Assembly: GCF_025999835.1 (NCBI RefSeq)
Contig: NZ_AP025628.1
Coordinates: 1,550,001 to 1,614,000 of the forward strand
DNA: 64,000 bases
Reading direction: 5' to 3'
From: Caldinitratiruptor microaerophilus
GTDB taxonomy: Bacteria > Bacillota > Sulfobacillia > Symbiobacteriales > ZC4RG38
Both the position numbers and the translations under genes were made by a program. The notes below the pieces were generated by a model. The model made no database searches and was not told the DNA's origin. It was given only the letters and a program-made list of their open reading frames with translations. How positions within the stretch are numbered: the stretch's first letter is position 1; the number at the start of each line of letters is the position of its first letter. This document shows positions 57,529 to 64,000 of this stretch, piece after piece.

Positions 57529-59523
57529 TCATGATAGTTTTCGGTAGATGGTGCTCCGGTGGATGCCCAGTCTCCGGGCGGCAGCCGTCACGTTCCCACC
57601 CGACTCGGAGAGAGCGACCCGGATGAGCTCCCGCTCCTGTTCTTCAAGGGTACCCACATCCGAGCGAACCGGCAGAGACAGGGACCGAGTCCTGCGAACC
57701 GCCGGCCCAGCCGGCGCGGGGTGGGTTGCCGGGGGGCCAGGCGCGGCGAACCGGTCCCGGCTCGCGGCGTATACCTCCGGGGGCAGGTGCTCGGGCCGCA
57801 CGACCGGACCATCGACCTGGAGGGCCAAACGATACGCGACGTTGCGCAGCTCCCGAACGTTGCCCGGCCACGGGTACTCCCAGAGAAGGGCCAGGGCCTC
57901 CGAACTCACGTGGAGCGGCGGCCGGGCCAGCTCCTCGCACGCGCGGCGGAGGAAGTGGTCGAGGAGGAGGGGGATGTCGTCCCGGCGCTCGCGCAAGGGG
58001 GGCAGGGTGAGGCACACCACCGACAGCCGGTAGAACAGGTCTTTCCGGAAAGTACCCTCCCGCATGGCCTTCTCCAGATCCCGGCTCGTCGCTGCGATCA
58101 CCCGGATGTCCAGCCGGATGGGGGCACGCCCGCCGATGCGGACGACCTCGCGTTCCTCCAGCACCCGCAACAGGTGTACCTGGGCGTCGGGCGGCATCTC
58201 GCCGATCTCGTCGAGAAAGATGGTACCGCCACGCGCCAGCTCGAACTTGCCAGGCTTTCCCTCCCGGCTGGCACCCGTGAAGCTGCCGGGATCATACCCG
58301 AAGAACTCGCTGGCAACGAGTTCGCGCGGGATTGCCCCGCAGTTCACGGCCACAAACGGTCCGTGGGCGCGGGAACTCGCCGCGTGAATGGCCTGGGCGA
58401 GCCGCTCCTTGCCGGTTCCGCTTTCCCCGAGAATGAGCACTGGAAGCGAATGGGCGGCAGCCTGTTGCCCGGTCAGGATCACGCGGCGGAATGCCTCGGA
58501 CTGACCCATCAGTTCCTCGAACCGGCACCGGGGCAGAGCCTTGGTCCCGCTGCCGCGCCCACTCACCGCACCTGCCCGCATCAGCGCGCCGACTACCCGG
58601 CCGCCCTGGATGACGGCACGGAGCTCACACCGGTACCGGCCTCGCCGGCCCTCCACATCCCACTCCACTGCCGATCCCAGTTCCAGCCACCGGTTCGCCT
58701 CCGGCAACCCGAACGGTCGGCCGTTCGGATCCAGAAGTCCCTCCTCCATGAGCGCGTCCGAACCGGCGAGGACCCGGCCGCCCCGGTCCAGGGCCGCCAG
58801 CACCTCCTGTGCCTGTCTACGGGCGGAGGAATAGGCCGCGATGACCGCCGCTCGTTCCCACTCGGCTTCCCTGTGCAGTTCGCCTTCGACGGCCCGGGCC
58901 ACGGACGTCACCAGCACCAGGGAGTGGGGATGCACCGCCGCGAACGGCCCCGTGAGATCGATCACGCCGAGCAGAGACCCGGTCACCGGATCGCGCACGG
59001 GGGCGGCCGAACACGTCCAGGAGTGGACGATCTGGCACCAGTGTTCGGCGGCGAAGATCTGCACCGGCAGGCCCGTGGCCAGCGCGGTGCCGATCGCGTT
59101 CGTGCCGGCGGTCGCCTCGGCCCAGCGGGCGCCCGGCACGAAGTTCATCCTCTCAGCCCGCCGGCGGACCAGGCGATCCCCCTCGACCGACAGGAGCAGG
59201 CCGGACGCGTCGGCGATTACCACGAGGTGGCCAGAGTCGGCAGACGCGGCCTTCATCTCATCGAGCCAGGGCTGAGCGACCTGCAGGAGCCTGTCGTACC
59301 GGCAACTCCGGGCGATCTCCTCCTGGGATGCCACAATGGGGGCACGATGGTTCAGTGGGTGCACGCCGCCGCTCCGGCACCGGGTCCACGATGCAGCTAC
59401 GACCTCGCGGACGCGTTCGGCGCCCCCTTCACCTGACACAAATCGCTCCCAGAGACCTTCGAGCACTTTGTTGTGGCGCTTGGGACTGGTGTAGATGTCG
59501 ATGGCGATGTTCGGGTTCCGCAC
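57529..59523 (-). CDS. Sigma-54-dependent activator, AcoR/MimR type
   Basis: 664 residues. N-terminal GAF-type sensor (ATAGTNAIGTALATGLPVQIFAAEHWC, LLGVIDLTGPF), a central AAA+ domain with Walker A GESGTGKERLA, the sigma-contact loop GSFTGA (usually GAFTGA), Walker B GTIFLDEIGEMP and the arginine fingers in FRKDLFYRLSV. A Fis-type helix-turn-helix ends the protein (GGNVTAAARRLGIHRSTIYRKL). It lies directly upstream of paired repeats and a sigma-54 promoter, so it very likely activates the whole iclR-to-pmoB operon when it senses the substrate or its alcohol. Confidence 0.93.
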   Translation of the reverse strand: MRNPNIAIDIYTSPKRHNKVLEGLWERFVSGEGGAERVREVVAASWTRCRSGGVHPLNHRAPIVASQEEIARSCRYDRLLQVAQPWLDEMKAASADSGHLVVIADASGLLLSVEGDRLVRRRAERMNFVPGARWAEATAGTNAIGTALATGLPVQIFAAEHWCQIVHSWTCSAAPVRDPVTGSLLGVIDLTGPFAAVHPHSLVLVTSVARAVEGELHREAEWERAAVIAAYSSARRQAQEVLAALDRGGRVLAGSDALMEEGLLDPNGRPFGLPEANRWLELGSAVEWDVEGRRGRYRCELRAVIQGGRVVGALMRAGAVSGRGSGTKALPRCRFEELMGQSEAFRRVILTGQQAAAHSLPVLILGESGTGKERLAQAIHAASSRAHGPFVAVNCGAIPRELVASEFFGYDPGSFTGASREGKPGKFELARGGTIFLDEIGEMPPDAQVHLLRVLEEREVVRIGGRAPIRLDIRVIAATSRDLEKAMREGTFRKDLFYRLSVVCLTLPPLRERRDDIPLLLDHFLRRACEELARPPLHVSSEALALLWEYPWPGNVRELRNVAYRLALQVDGPVVRPEHLPPEVYAASRDRFAAPGPPATHPAPAGPAVRRTRSLSLPVRSDVGTLEEQERELIRVALSESGGNVTAAARRLGIHRSTIYRKLS

Positions 59524-59713
59524 GCTCCCCCCTCCCCGCCTGCTGGTTGCGGACAGGGTTTCCTGTGTTGTCAGGCAACAATTATTCTACCGAAGTGAGC
59601 AAACTCCTCCGTCCCAAAGCACTTTCCGTCGACCATATCGATCAACGCATGCAATTTGATCAAAACAGTACGTCCCCGTACCCACGCGCAGGCCGCCCGC
59701 ACCCCGACTCCCG

Positions 59714-59743
59714 TTGCCACACGTGCCAGAACGGTGCTATGAT
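59714..59743 (+). promoter_or_regulatory. Promoter of panBC
   Basis: TTGCCA (59714-59719), 18-base spacer, TATGAT (59738-59743), 5 of 6 consensus bases in each box. It gives a leader of about 210 bases before panB. Between it and the divergent activator gene (59524-59713) I find no gene. Confidence 0.75.
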
Positions 59744-59896
59744 GAAGGCGCCGGGCGGCATCCGGAAGAGCCGCACCGTACGTACAATGCATGCGCCGCA
59801 TCCCACGCTTGGACCCTGTCACGGGCCGAGACGAGCGGGCCGTCTGCGGCGTTTCGGAGCCGGGGTCCGCCCCGCCTCCCGGACGCGCACGACCGA

Positions 59897-59929
59897 GGGC
59901 CTCCTGCCGGCCAAGGCAGGGGGCCCTTT
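59897..59929 (+). promoter_or_regulatory. Attenuator-like hairpin in the panBC leader
   Basis: GGGCCTCCTGCC (59897-59908) pairs along all 12 bases (one G-U) with GGCAGGGGGCCC (59915-59926), loop GGCCAA, followed by TTT. It lies 31 bases before the panB start. It may stop transcription in the leader under some condition; the ligand, if any, is unknown. Confidence 0.55.
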
Positions 59930-59959
59930 CCCGTGGGGCGGCGAAGGGAGGGGCTCCGC

Positions 59960-60793
59960 ATGGCCACACGGGTCACCGTCACGCGGCTGCGGGAGATGAA
60001 GCGCAAGGGCCAGAAGATCGTGATGCTCACGGCGTACGACTACCCCACCGCCCGCCTGCTCGACGAGGCGGGGGTGGACGTGCTCCTGGTGGGCGACTCG
60101 CTCGGCATGGTCGTCCTGGGCTACGAGTCAACCCTGCCCGTGACCCTCGCCGACGTCCTCCACCACACCCGCCCGGTGGCCCGGGCGGCCGAGCGGGCCC
60201 TGGTCGTGGCGGACCTGCCTTTCATGACCTTCCAGATCTCACCCGAGGAGGCCCTCCGCAGCGCCGGCCGGCTCATGCAGGAGGGCGGCGCGCACGCCGT
60301 GAAGCTGGAGGGCGGGCGAGAGGTGGCCCCCACGGTCGCCCGGCTGGTGCAGGCCGGCGTCCCGGTCATGGGACACCTGGGCTTCACGCCGCAGTCCGTG
60401 CACGCCCTGGGCGGCTATCGGGTGCAGGGACGCACCGAGGACGCCGCCCGCCGGCTCCTCGACGATGCCGCTGCGCTGGTCGAGGCCGGGGTGTTCGCCA
60501 TCGTCCTGGAGATGGTCCCGCGCCAGGTGGCCCGACTCGTCACCGAGCGGGTCCCCGTGCCGACGATCGGCATCGGGGCGGGGCCCGAGTGCGACGGCCA
60601 GGTCCTGGTCCTGCACGACCTCCTCGGCCTCTACACCCGCCAGTCGCCCCGCTTCGCCCGGCGGTACGCCGACCTGGCCAGCGTCATCCGGACGGCGGTG
60701 GGCGAGTACGCGGACGACGTCCGCGGGGGGGCCTTCCCCGGCCCCGAGCACAGCTTCGACATGGATGACGCCGTCCTGGAGCGCCTGTACTGA
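59960..60793 (+). CDS. panB: 3-methyl-2-oxobutanoate hydroxymethyltransferase
   Basis: 277-residue TIM-barrel enzyme that adds a hydroxymethyl group from methylene-tetrahydrofolate to ketoisovalerate for pantothenate and CoA synthesis. Motifs: KIVMLTAYDYPTARLLDEAGVDVLLVGDSLGMVVLGY, VVADLPFMTF, AVKLEGGREV, VPVMGHLGFTPQS and IGIGAGPECDGQVLVLHDLLG. ATG 59960 follows AAGGGAGGGG. panC begins 13 bases after its stop. Confidence 0.96.
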   Translation: MATRVTVTRLREMKRKGQKIVMLTAYDYPTARLLDEAGVDVLLVGDSLGMVVLGYESTLPVTLADVLHHTRPVARAAERALVVADLPFMTFQISPEEALRSAGRLMQEGGAHAVKLEGGREVAPTVARLVQAGVPVMGHLGFTPQSVHALGGYRVQGRTEDAARRLLDDAAALVEAGVFAIVLEMVPRQVARLVTERVPVPTIGIGAGPECDGQVLVLHDLLGLYTRQSPRFARRYADLASVIRTAVGEYADDVRGGAFPGPEHSFDMDDAVLERLY

Positions 60794-60806
60794 AGGAGGT
60801 CTCGCC

Positions 60807-61664
60807 TTGGAGGTCCTCACCACCGTCGCGACCATGCGTGAGCGGAGCCGGGCCTGGCGCGCGGCGAAGTGCCGCCACGGGTTCGTGCCGACCATGGGCT
60901 ACCTGCACGAAGGCCACATGGCGCTCGTCGAGCGGGCCCGGGCGAACTGCGACGTGGTCACCGTCAGCATCTTCGTCAACCCGCTGCAGTTCGGCCCGCA
61001 GGAGGATTACGCCCGGTACCCCCGCGACCTGGACCGCGACCTGGCGATGCTGCGGGAGGCCAGGGTGGACGCCGTCTTCGCGCCGTCCGTGGCCGAGATG
61101 TACCCGGAGGAGCCCCTCGTCTTCGTCGAGCCCACGCGGCTCTCCGACCACCTCTGCGGAGCCAGCCGGCCGGGACACTTCCGGGGCGTGGCCACGGTGG
61201 TCCTCAAGCTCTTCAACATCGTCCAGCCGGACGTCGCCTACTTCGGCGAGAAGGACGCGCAGCAGCTCGCCATCATCCGCCGCATGGTGCGGGACCTGAA
61301 CGTCCCGGTGGAGATCGTCGGGGTCCCCACCGTGCGGGCGGCCGACGGGCTGGCGCTCTCCAGCCGCAACGCCTACCTGGGGCCCGAGGAGCGGGCCGCC
61401 GCGCCGGTACTGTACCGGGCCCTGCAGCTGGCCCGGGACCGGATCCTGGCCGGCGAGCGCGACCCCGGCCGCGTCAAGGCGGCGATGCGGGAATGCATCG
61501 CCGCCGAGCCCCAAGTCCGGATCGACTACGTCGAGATCGTGGACGCCGGGAGCCTGCAGCCGGTCGAACGCATCGAGGGGCGCGTGCTGGTCGCCGTGGC
61601 GGCCTTCGCCGGCCCGAGCCGGCTCATCGACAACGTCACGGTCGACGTGCCGGCCGAAGACTGA
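60807..61664 (+). CDS. panC: Pantoate-beta-alanine ligase
   Basis: 285 residues. FVPTMGYLHEGHMALVERAR, VSIFVNPLQFGPQEDYARYPRDLDRD, YFGEKDAQQLAIIRRMVRDL and LSSRNAYLGPEER with the KMSKS-like region. TTG 60807 has AAGGAGGT 6 bases upstream. It joins pantoate and beta-alanine using ATP. panD is not next to it. Confidence 0.96.
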   Translation: MEVLTTVATMRERSRAWRAAKCRHGFVPTMGYLHEGHMALVERARANCDVVTVSIFVNPLQFGPQEDYARYPRDLDRDLAMLREARVDAVFAPSVAEMYPEEPLVFVEPTRLSDHLCGASRPGHFRGVATVVLKLFNIVQPDVAYFGEKDAQQLAIIRRMVRDLNVPVEIVGVPTVRAADGLALSSRNAYLGPEERAAAPVLYRALQLARDRILAGERDPGRVKAAMRECIAAEPQVRIDYVEIVDAGSLQPVERIEGRVLVAVAAFAGPSRLIDNVTVDVPAED

Positions 61665-61726
61665 AGCCGCTCCTGTCGTCCCGCGCCTCCTTCTCACCTC
61701 CGGCGGCCTGCTCCCTGGAAACCCGG

Positions 61727-62359
61727 CTACCGCCCGATCCGTGCCGCTTGCAGGCACGCCGTGTCGCGTTCCAGTAGCGCCACCAGAACCTCCAGCAACG
61801 GAAGGTAGGGCCAGGGCACGTTCTCCCGCCTGGCATCCGCCAGGAGTCCCGGCACCCAGTCCAGGTGCTCGGTCAACATGCGAGCCTGGTCCTGTGGAGT
61901 GCCCCACCGGGCCAGAAGAGCCATGAACTCAAGCTCCAGCACCAGGTGGTCTGGGGTGCCCTGAAACTCCGGCGGGACCGTCACACCGGCAGCCCGGTAC
62001 AGTTCGGCCACGTGCAGGGCGTGGTCGCTGAGGAGAAACCCGGTTTCGCCCGCAAGCGAAGCCGCCTCCCCCCTTTGCGTCCATGGCCGGTAGCAGGACT
62101 CGACCGGGACGAGGAGCCCTCCGGGCCGTCCGAAGGTACGCTCCCACGCCTCCCGCAGGGGGAGCCTGTCGGCAGGCGGCTCGGTCAGGTCGGCCGGCGG
62201 CTGCATCCCCACCTCTGCGAGTGCGTCCGTCAGCTCCCGGATCAGGTCTCGAGGCGGCTGGTCGCCGGGCGGTGGGGCCATGAGCGCCGCAATCGCGCTG
62301 TACAGCCGGGCGCGGCTCGCCCTGCGGTCGCCGTGTCTGATCGTTCCCAGCGCCTCCAC
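61727..62359 (-). CDS. TorD/DmsD family molybdoenzyme chaperone
   Basis: 210-residue, all-helical protein. Typical blocks are PVESCYRPWT near residue 88, SDHALHVAELYRAAGV and TPDHLVLELEFMALL. Such chaperones bind the Tat signal of a molybdoenzyme until the cofactor is inserted. It is the last gene of the oxidoreductase operon encoded to the right, 6 bases after the cytochrome gene. GTG 62359 has GGAGG 9 bases upstream. Confidence 0.88.
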   Translation of the reverse strand: MEALGTIRHGDRRASRARLYSAIAALMAPPPGDQPPRDLIRELTDALAEVGMQPPADLTEPPADRLPLREAWERTFGRPGGLLVPVESCYRPWTQRGEAASLAGETGFLLSDHALHVAELYRAAGVTVPPEFQGTPDHLVLELEFMALLARWGTPQDQARMLTEHLDWVPGLLADARRENVPWPYLPLLEVLVALLERDTACLQAARIGR

Positions 62360-62365
62360 CCGGGC

Positions 62366-63064
62366 TCACCTCCCGGGCTCTGGACCGCCCGCGGCCCTTT
62401 CGCCCAACTGGATGAGGCTCTCGTACCACTTGCGGTGGTGGCTCCGGGCGAAATCGCGGCTCACCTTGCCCGTGATGATGCCGGAGAGGGCTGCCCGGCT
62501 CCCGGGGTGGCCGACCGCGAGGTAGATGTGCCCAAGGGCAGCGGCGCCGAGGAGGAAGGCGAACAAGGTGTGAATGGGTTGGGCCCACATGACGATCACC
62601 CTGGGGAGCACATCACGGTAGACGAGCATCCAGCCCGTGATCACCATCACGGGGTAACCGGCGATCTGAAGGAGCGAGTTGACCTTCTCACCGGCGTTGA
62701 ACTTGCCCTGTGGCGGGAGTTCGACGTGAAGACCGAAGAACTCCCGCGGAAAGAGGCGCAGGAACCGGCGGTCGTCGGCGTCCCAGGTGCAGCACTCCCG
62801 GAGCCACTCGCGCACGGCGGGCCGGGCTCCCAGGAGAAGGATGGGGACGGTCAGGAACGTGAAGGGCCACGCGGCCCAGCGGTGGATCTGGCCGAAGAGC
62901 CGAAGCGTGTCGGGACCTAGAAGGCCGGGGAGCCCCGACACCACCAGGGCAGCCCCCGTCACGAGAAGCACCAGGAACGTGATCGCGTGGTTCCAGTGCG
63001 CCAGGCGCTCGGCCAGGCTGAAACGAACCACCTCGTTGGATGCGCTCACCTCAGGCCCCTTCAT
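62366..63064 (-). CDS. Cytochrome b subunit of a molybdopterin oxidoreductase
   Basis: 232 residues, four membrane helices, related to FDH gamma subunits. Haem histidines are likely in RLAHWNHAITFLVLLVTG, FGQIHRWAAWPFTFL and LGHIYLAVGHPGS. GKFNAGEKVNSLLQIAGYPVMVITG matches the usual quinone-side loop. It overlaps the iron-sulfur gene by 14 bases. It should exchange electrons with the quinone pool. Confidence 0.88.
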   Translation of the reverse strand: MKGPEVSASNEVVRFSLAERLAHWNHAITFLVLLVTGAALVVSGLPGLLGPDTLRLFGQIHRWAAWPFTFLTVPILLLGARPAVREWLRECCTWDADDRRFLRLFPREFFGLHVELPPQGKFNAGEKVNSLLQIAGYPVMVITGWMLVYRDVLPRVIVMWAQPIHTLFAFLLGAAALGHIYLAVGHPGSRAALSGIITGKVSRDFARSHHRKWYESLIQLGERAAGGPEPGR

Positions 63065-63764
63065 GCTGCTTCCTCCTTTCCCGCAGGGCCCGGAGCCCGT
63101 GCACGGCGAGGCTCAGCGCCGCTGCCGAGGCCGCACCGGCCAACACGATCTGCCCCAGGGGTTGGATGACGCTCTGCCAAGGGTACAGGTAGCGCGGGGC
63201 CTCGAAGTCTGCAGGCAGGAGGTCGCGTTCCATGCCTTCGGGCAAGCGGTAGTAGAAGCTGGTGCCGGCCACCCGGATCACGTCAGCCTCACGGATCGCC
63301 CTGGCGATGGCACTCTCGGGGTCGTCCAGGTCCCCGAAGAGGCGCGCCCCACCGATGCAGGTGCGCACGCAGGCCGGCTCCCGCCCCTTCTGCAGGTCGG
63401 CATAGCAGAAGGAGCACTTCCGGACGATCTTCCGCTCCTCGTCGTAGGTGCGGGCGTCGTACGGGCAGGCCGTGACGCAGTACCGGCAGCCGATGCAGTC
63501 CTCCTCCCGCACGACCACCGGTCCCTCGGCGGTCTTGTACGTCGCGCCTGTCGGGCAGACCTCGGCGCACGGCGGTGCTTCGCAGTGCATGCACTGCGTG
63601 GTGACGAAGGTGCCCTTCAGGCTGGGGTACTCACCGGCCGTCGTGAGGTTCACCTTGGTGAACCGGTTCTCCGGCGCCAGCCCGTAACTGGCCTGGCAAG
63701 CCACCGTACAGGCGGAGCACCCGACACAGCGTTCGAGGTCGACGAACATGGCGTAGCGGCTCAT
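63051..63764 (-). CDS. 4Fe-4S electron-transfer subunit (PsrB/TtrB-like)
   Basis: 237 residues. Four cysteine groups: CVGCSACTVACQ, CMHCEAPPCAEVCP, CIGCRYCVTACP and CSFCYADLQKGREPACVRTC. A C-terminal membrane helix (PLGQIVLAGAASAAALSLAVHGL) anchors it. It lies 3 bases after the molybdopterin subunit. It resembles the beta subunits of polysulfide, thiosulfate or tetrathionate reductases more than FDH-N beta. Confidence 0.9.
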   Translation of the reverse strand: MSRYAMFVDLERCVGCSACTVACQASYGLAPENRFTKVNLTTAGEYPSLKGTFVTTQCMHCEAPPCAEVCPTGATYKTAEGPVVVREEDCIGCRYCVTACPYDARTYDEERKIVRKCSFCYADLQKGREPACVRTCIGGARLFGDLDDPESAIARAIREADVIRVAGTSFYYRLPEGMERDLLPADFEAPRYLYPWQSVIQPLGQIVLAGAASAAALSLAVHGLRALRERRKQHEGA

Positions 63765-63767
63765 GGA

Positions 63768-64000
63768 TCACCCACCTACCTTCCGGACCGTGACCACAAC
63801 CTCGCACTGGGCGGCAGCGCCAGAGATCGGCGCGACCCGAATGGGCACCAGACCGGAGTCGTTCGCGCCCTTCCCGTACGCGCGGCGCTGCGCCCTGGAG
63901 AGGCAGCCGAACCCGTGGGCCATCCACACGCAGTCCGGCCGGATCCCCGCGGTGACCTTCGCCCTGAGCCGCTCGCTCCCCGTGACCGACGCCACTTCCA
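63768..64000 (-). CDS. Molybdopterin oxidoreductase catalytic subunit, C-terminal fragment
   Basis: About 77 C-terminal residues before the stop at 63768; the rest lies beyond the window. IRPDCVWMAHGFG and RRAYGKGANDSGLVPIRVAPISGAAAQCEVVVTV fit the double-psi barrel end of PsrA/PhsA/TtrA-like enzymes. The substrate cannot be known from this part. With the iron-sulfur, cytochrome b and TorD genes it forms a complete respiratory oxidoreductase operon. Confidence 0.8.
   Translation of the reverse strand, partial: EVASVTGSERLRAKVTAGIRPDCVWMAHGFGCLSRAQRRAYGKGANDSGLVPIRVAPISGAAAQCEVVVTVRKVGG

Noticed and set aside
1-64000. CRISPR arrays, tRNA or rRNA genes
   Set aside because: No regularly spaced repeats, tRNA-like arms or conserved rRNA stretches were recognised by eye on either strand; a covariance-model scan would be needed to exclude a tRNA.

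Overview
The window is about 70% GC and tightly packed. Shine-Dalgarno sites are strong (GGAGG-type) and GTG and TTG starts are frequent. A recA-recX-addB-addA block, a UGA/selenocysteine formate dehydrogenase and motAB point to a deep-branching, high-GC, probably thermophilic member of the Bacillota (Symbiobacterium/Thermaerobacter/Limnochorda-like). This placement is an inference from gene content; no rRNA gene is present to confirm it.

Layout. (1) 1-2501, + strand: the end of a sigma-54 activator, then pabB and pabC, which supply p-aminobenzoate. (2) 13038-2471, - strand: a nearly complete archaeal-type C1 oxidation operon (SDR, mtdB, ATP-grasp, fwdD-like, folB, fhcA, ftr/fhcD, fhcC, mch, RimK-like, mfnB, beta-RFAP synthase). 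It holds the tetrahydromethanopterin (H4MPT) and methanofuran enzymes for formaldehyde oxidation plus genes making those cofactors. (3) 13.2-18 kb: a small zinc ribbon, a Uma2-type gene, a NuoF-like flavoprotein, fdhE and a frameshifted IS605/TnpB-type element. (4) 18.1-25.1 kb: a membrane-anchored, Tat-exported selenocysteine formate dehydrogenase (alpha, beta, gamma) and two divergent fdhD genes. (5) 25-27 kb: motAB. (6) 27-35.2 kb: a 4-hydroxybutyryl-CoA dehydratase, a LIV-type ABC transporter, a PaaK-type CoA ligase and a TetR regulator with its operator. (7) 35.5-49 kb: a toxin-antitoxin pair, two hypotheticals, addAB, recX, recA, thpR and a DEAD-box helicase.

(8) 49.6-59.5 kb, - strand, is the highlight. 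It is a copper membrane monooxygenase operon (pmoC-pmoA-small ORF-pmoB) in which the recognised copper ligands of PmoB and PmoC can be placed. Upstream lies an accessory set (alcohol dehydrogenase, DUF59 protein, amidohydrolase) that I know from soluble diiron propane monooxygenase clusters of actinobacteria, then a PfpI-family gene, an IclR regulator and an AcoR/MimR-type sigma-54 activator. Between activator and operon is a near-consensus -24/-12 promoter with two TGTCGC-N5-GCGACA inverted repeats at the right distance upstream. (9) 59.7-64 kb: panBC behind a promoter and a hairpin-containing leader, then a TorD chaperone and a three-subunit molybdopterin oxidoreductase (PsrABC-like) running off the window.

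Taken together the window can encode hydrocarbon to alcohol (CuMMO), alcohol to aldehyde (ADH), formaldehyde to formate (H4MPT pathway) and formate to CO2 (FDH). That suggests an aerobic Gram-positive lineage consuming methane or short-chain alkanes. The substrate cannot be settled from sequence alone: no methanol dehydrogenase lies in the window, and the accessory genes lean toward C2-C4 alkanes.
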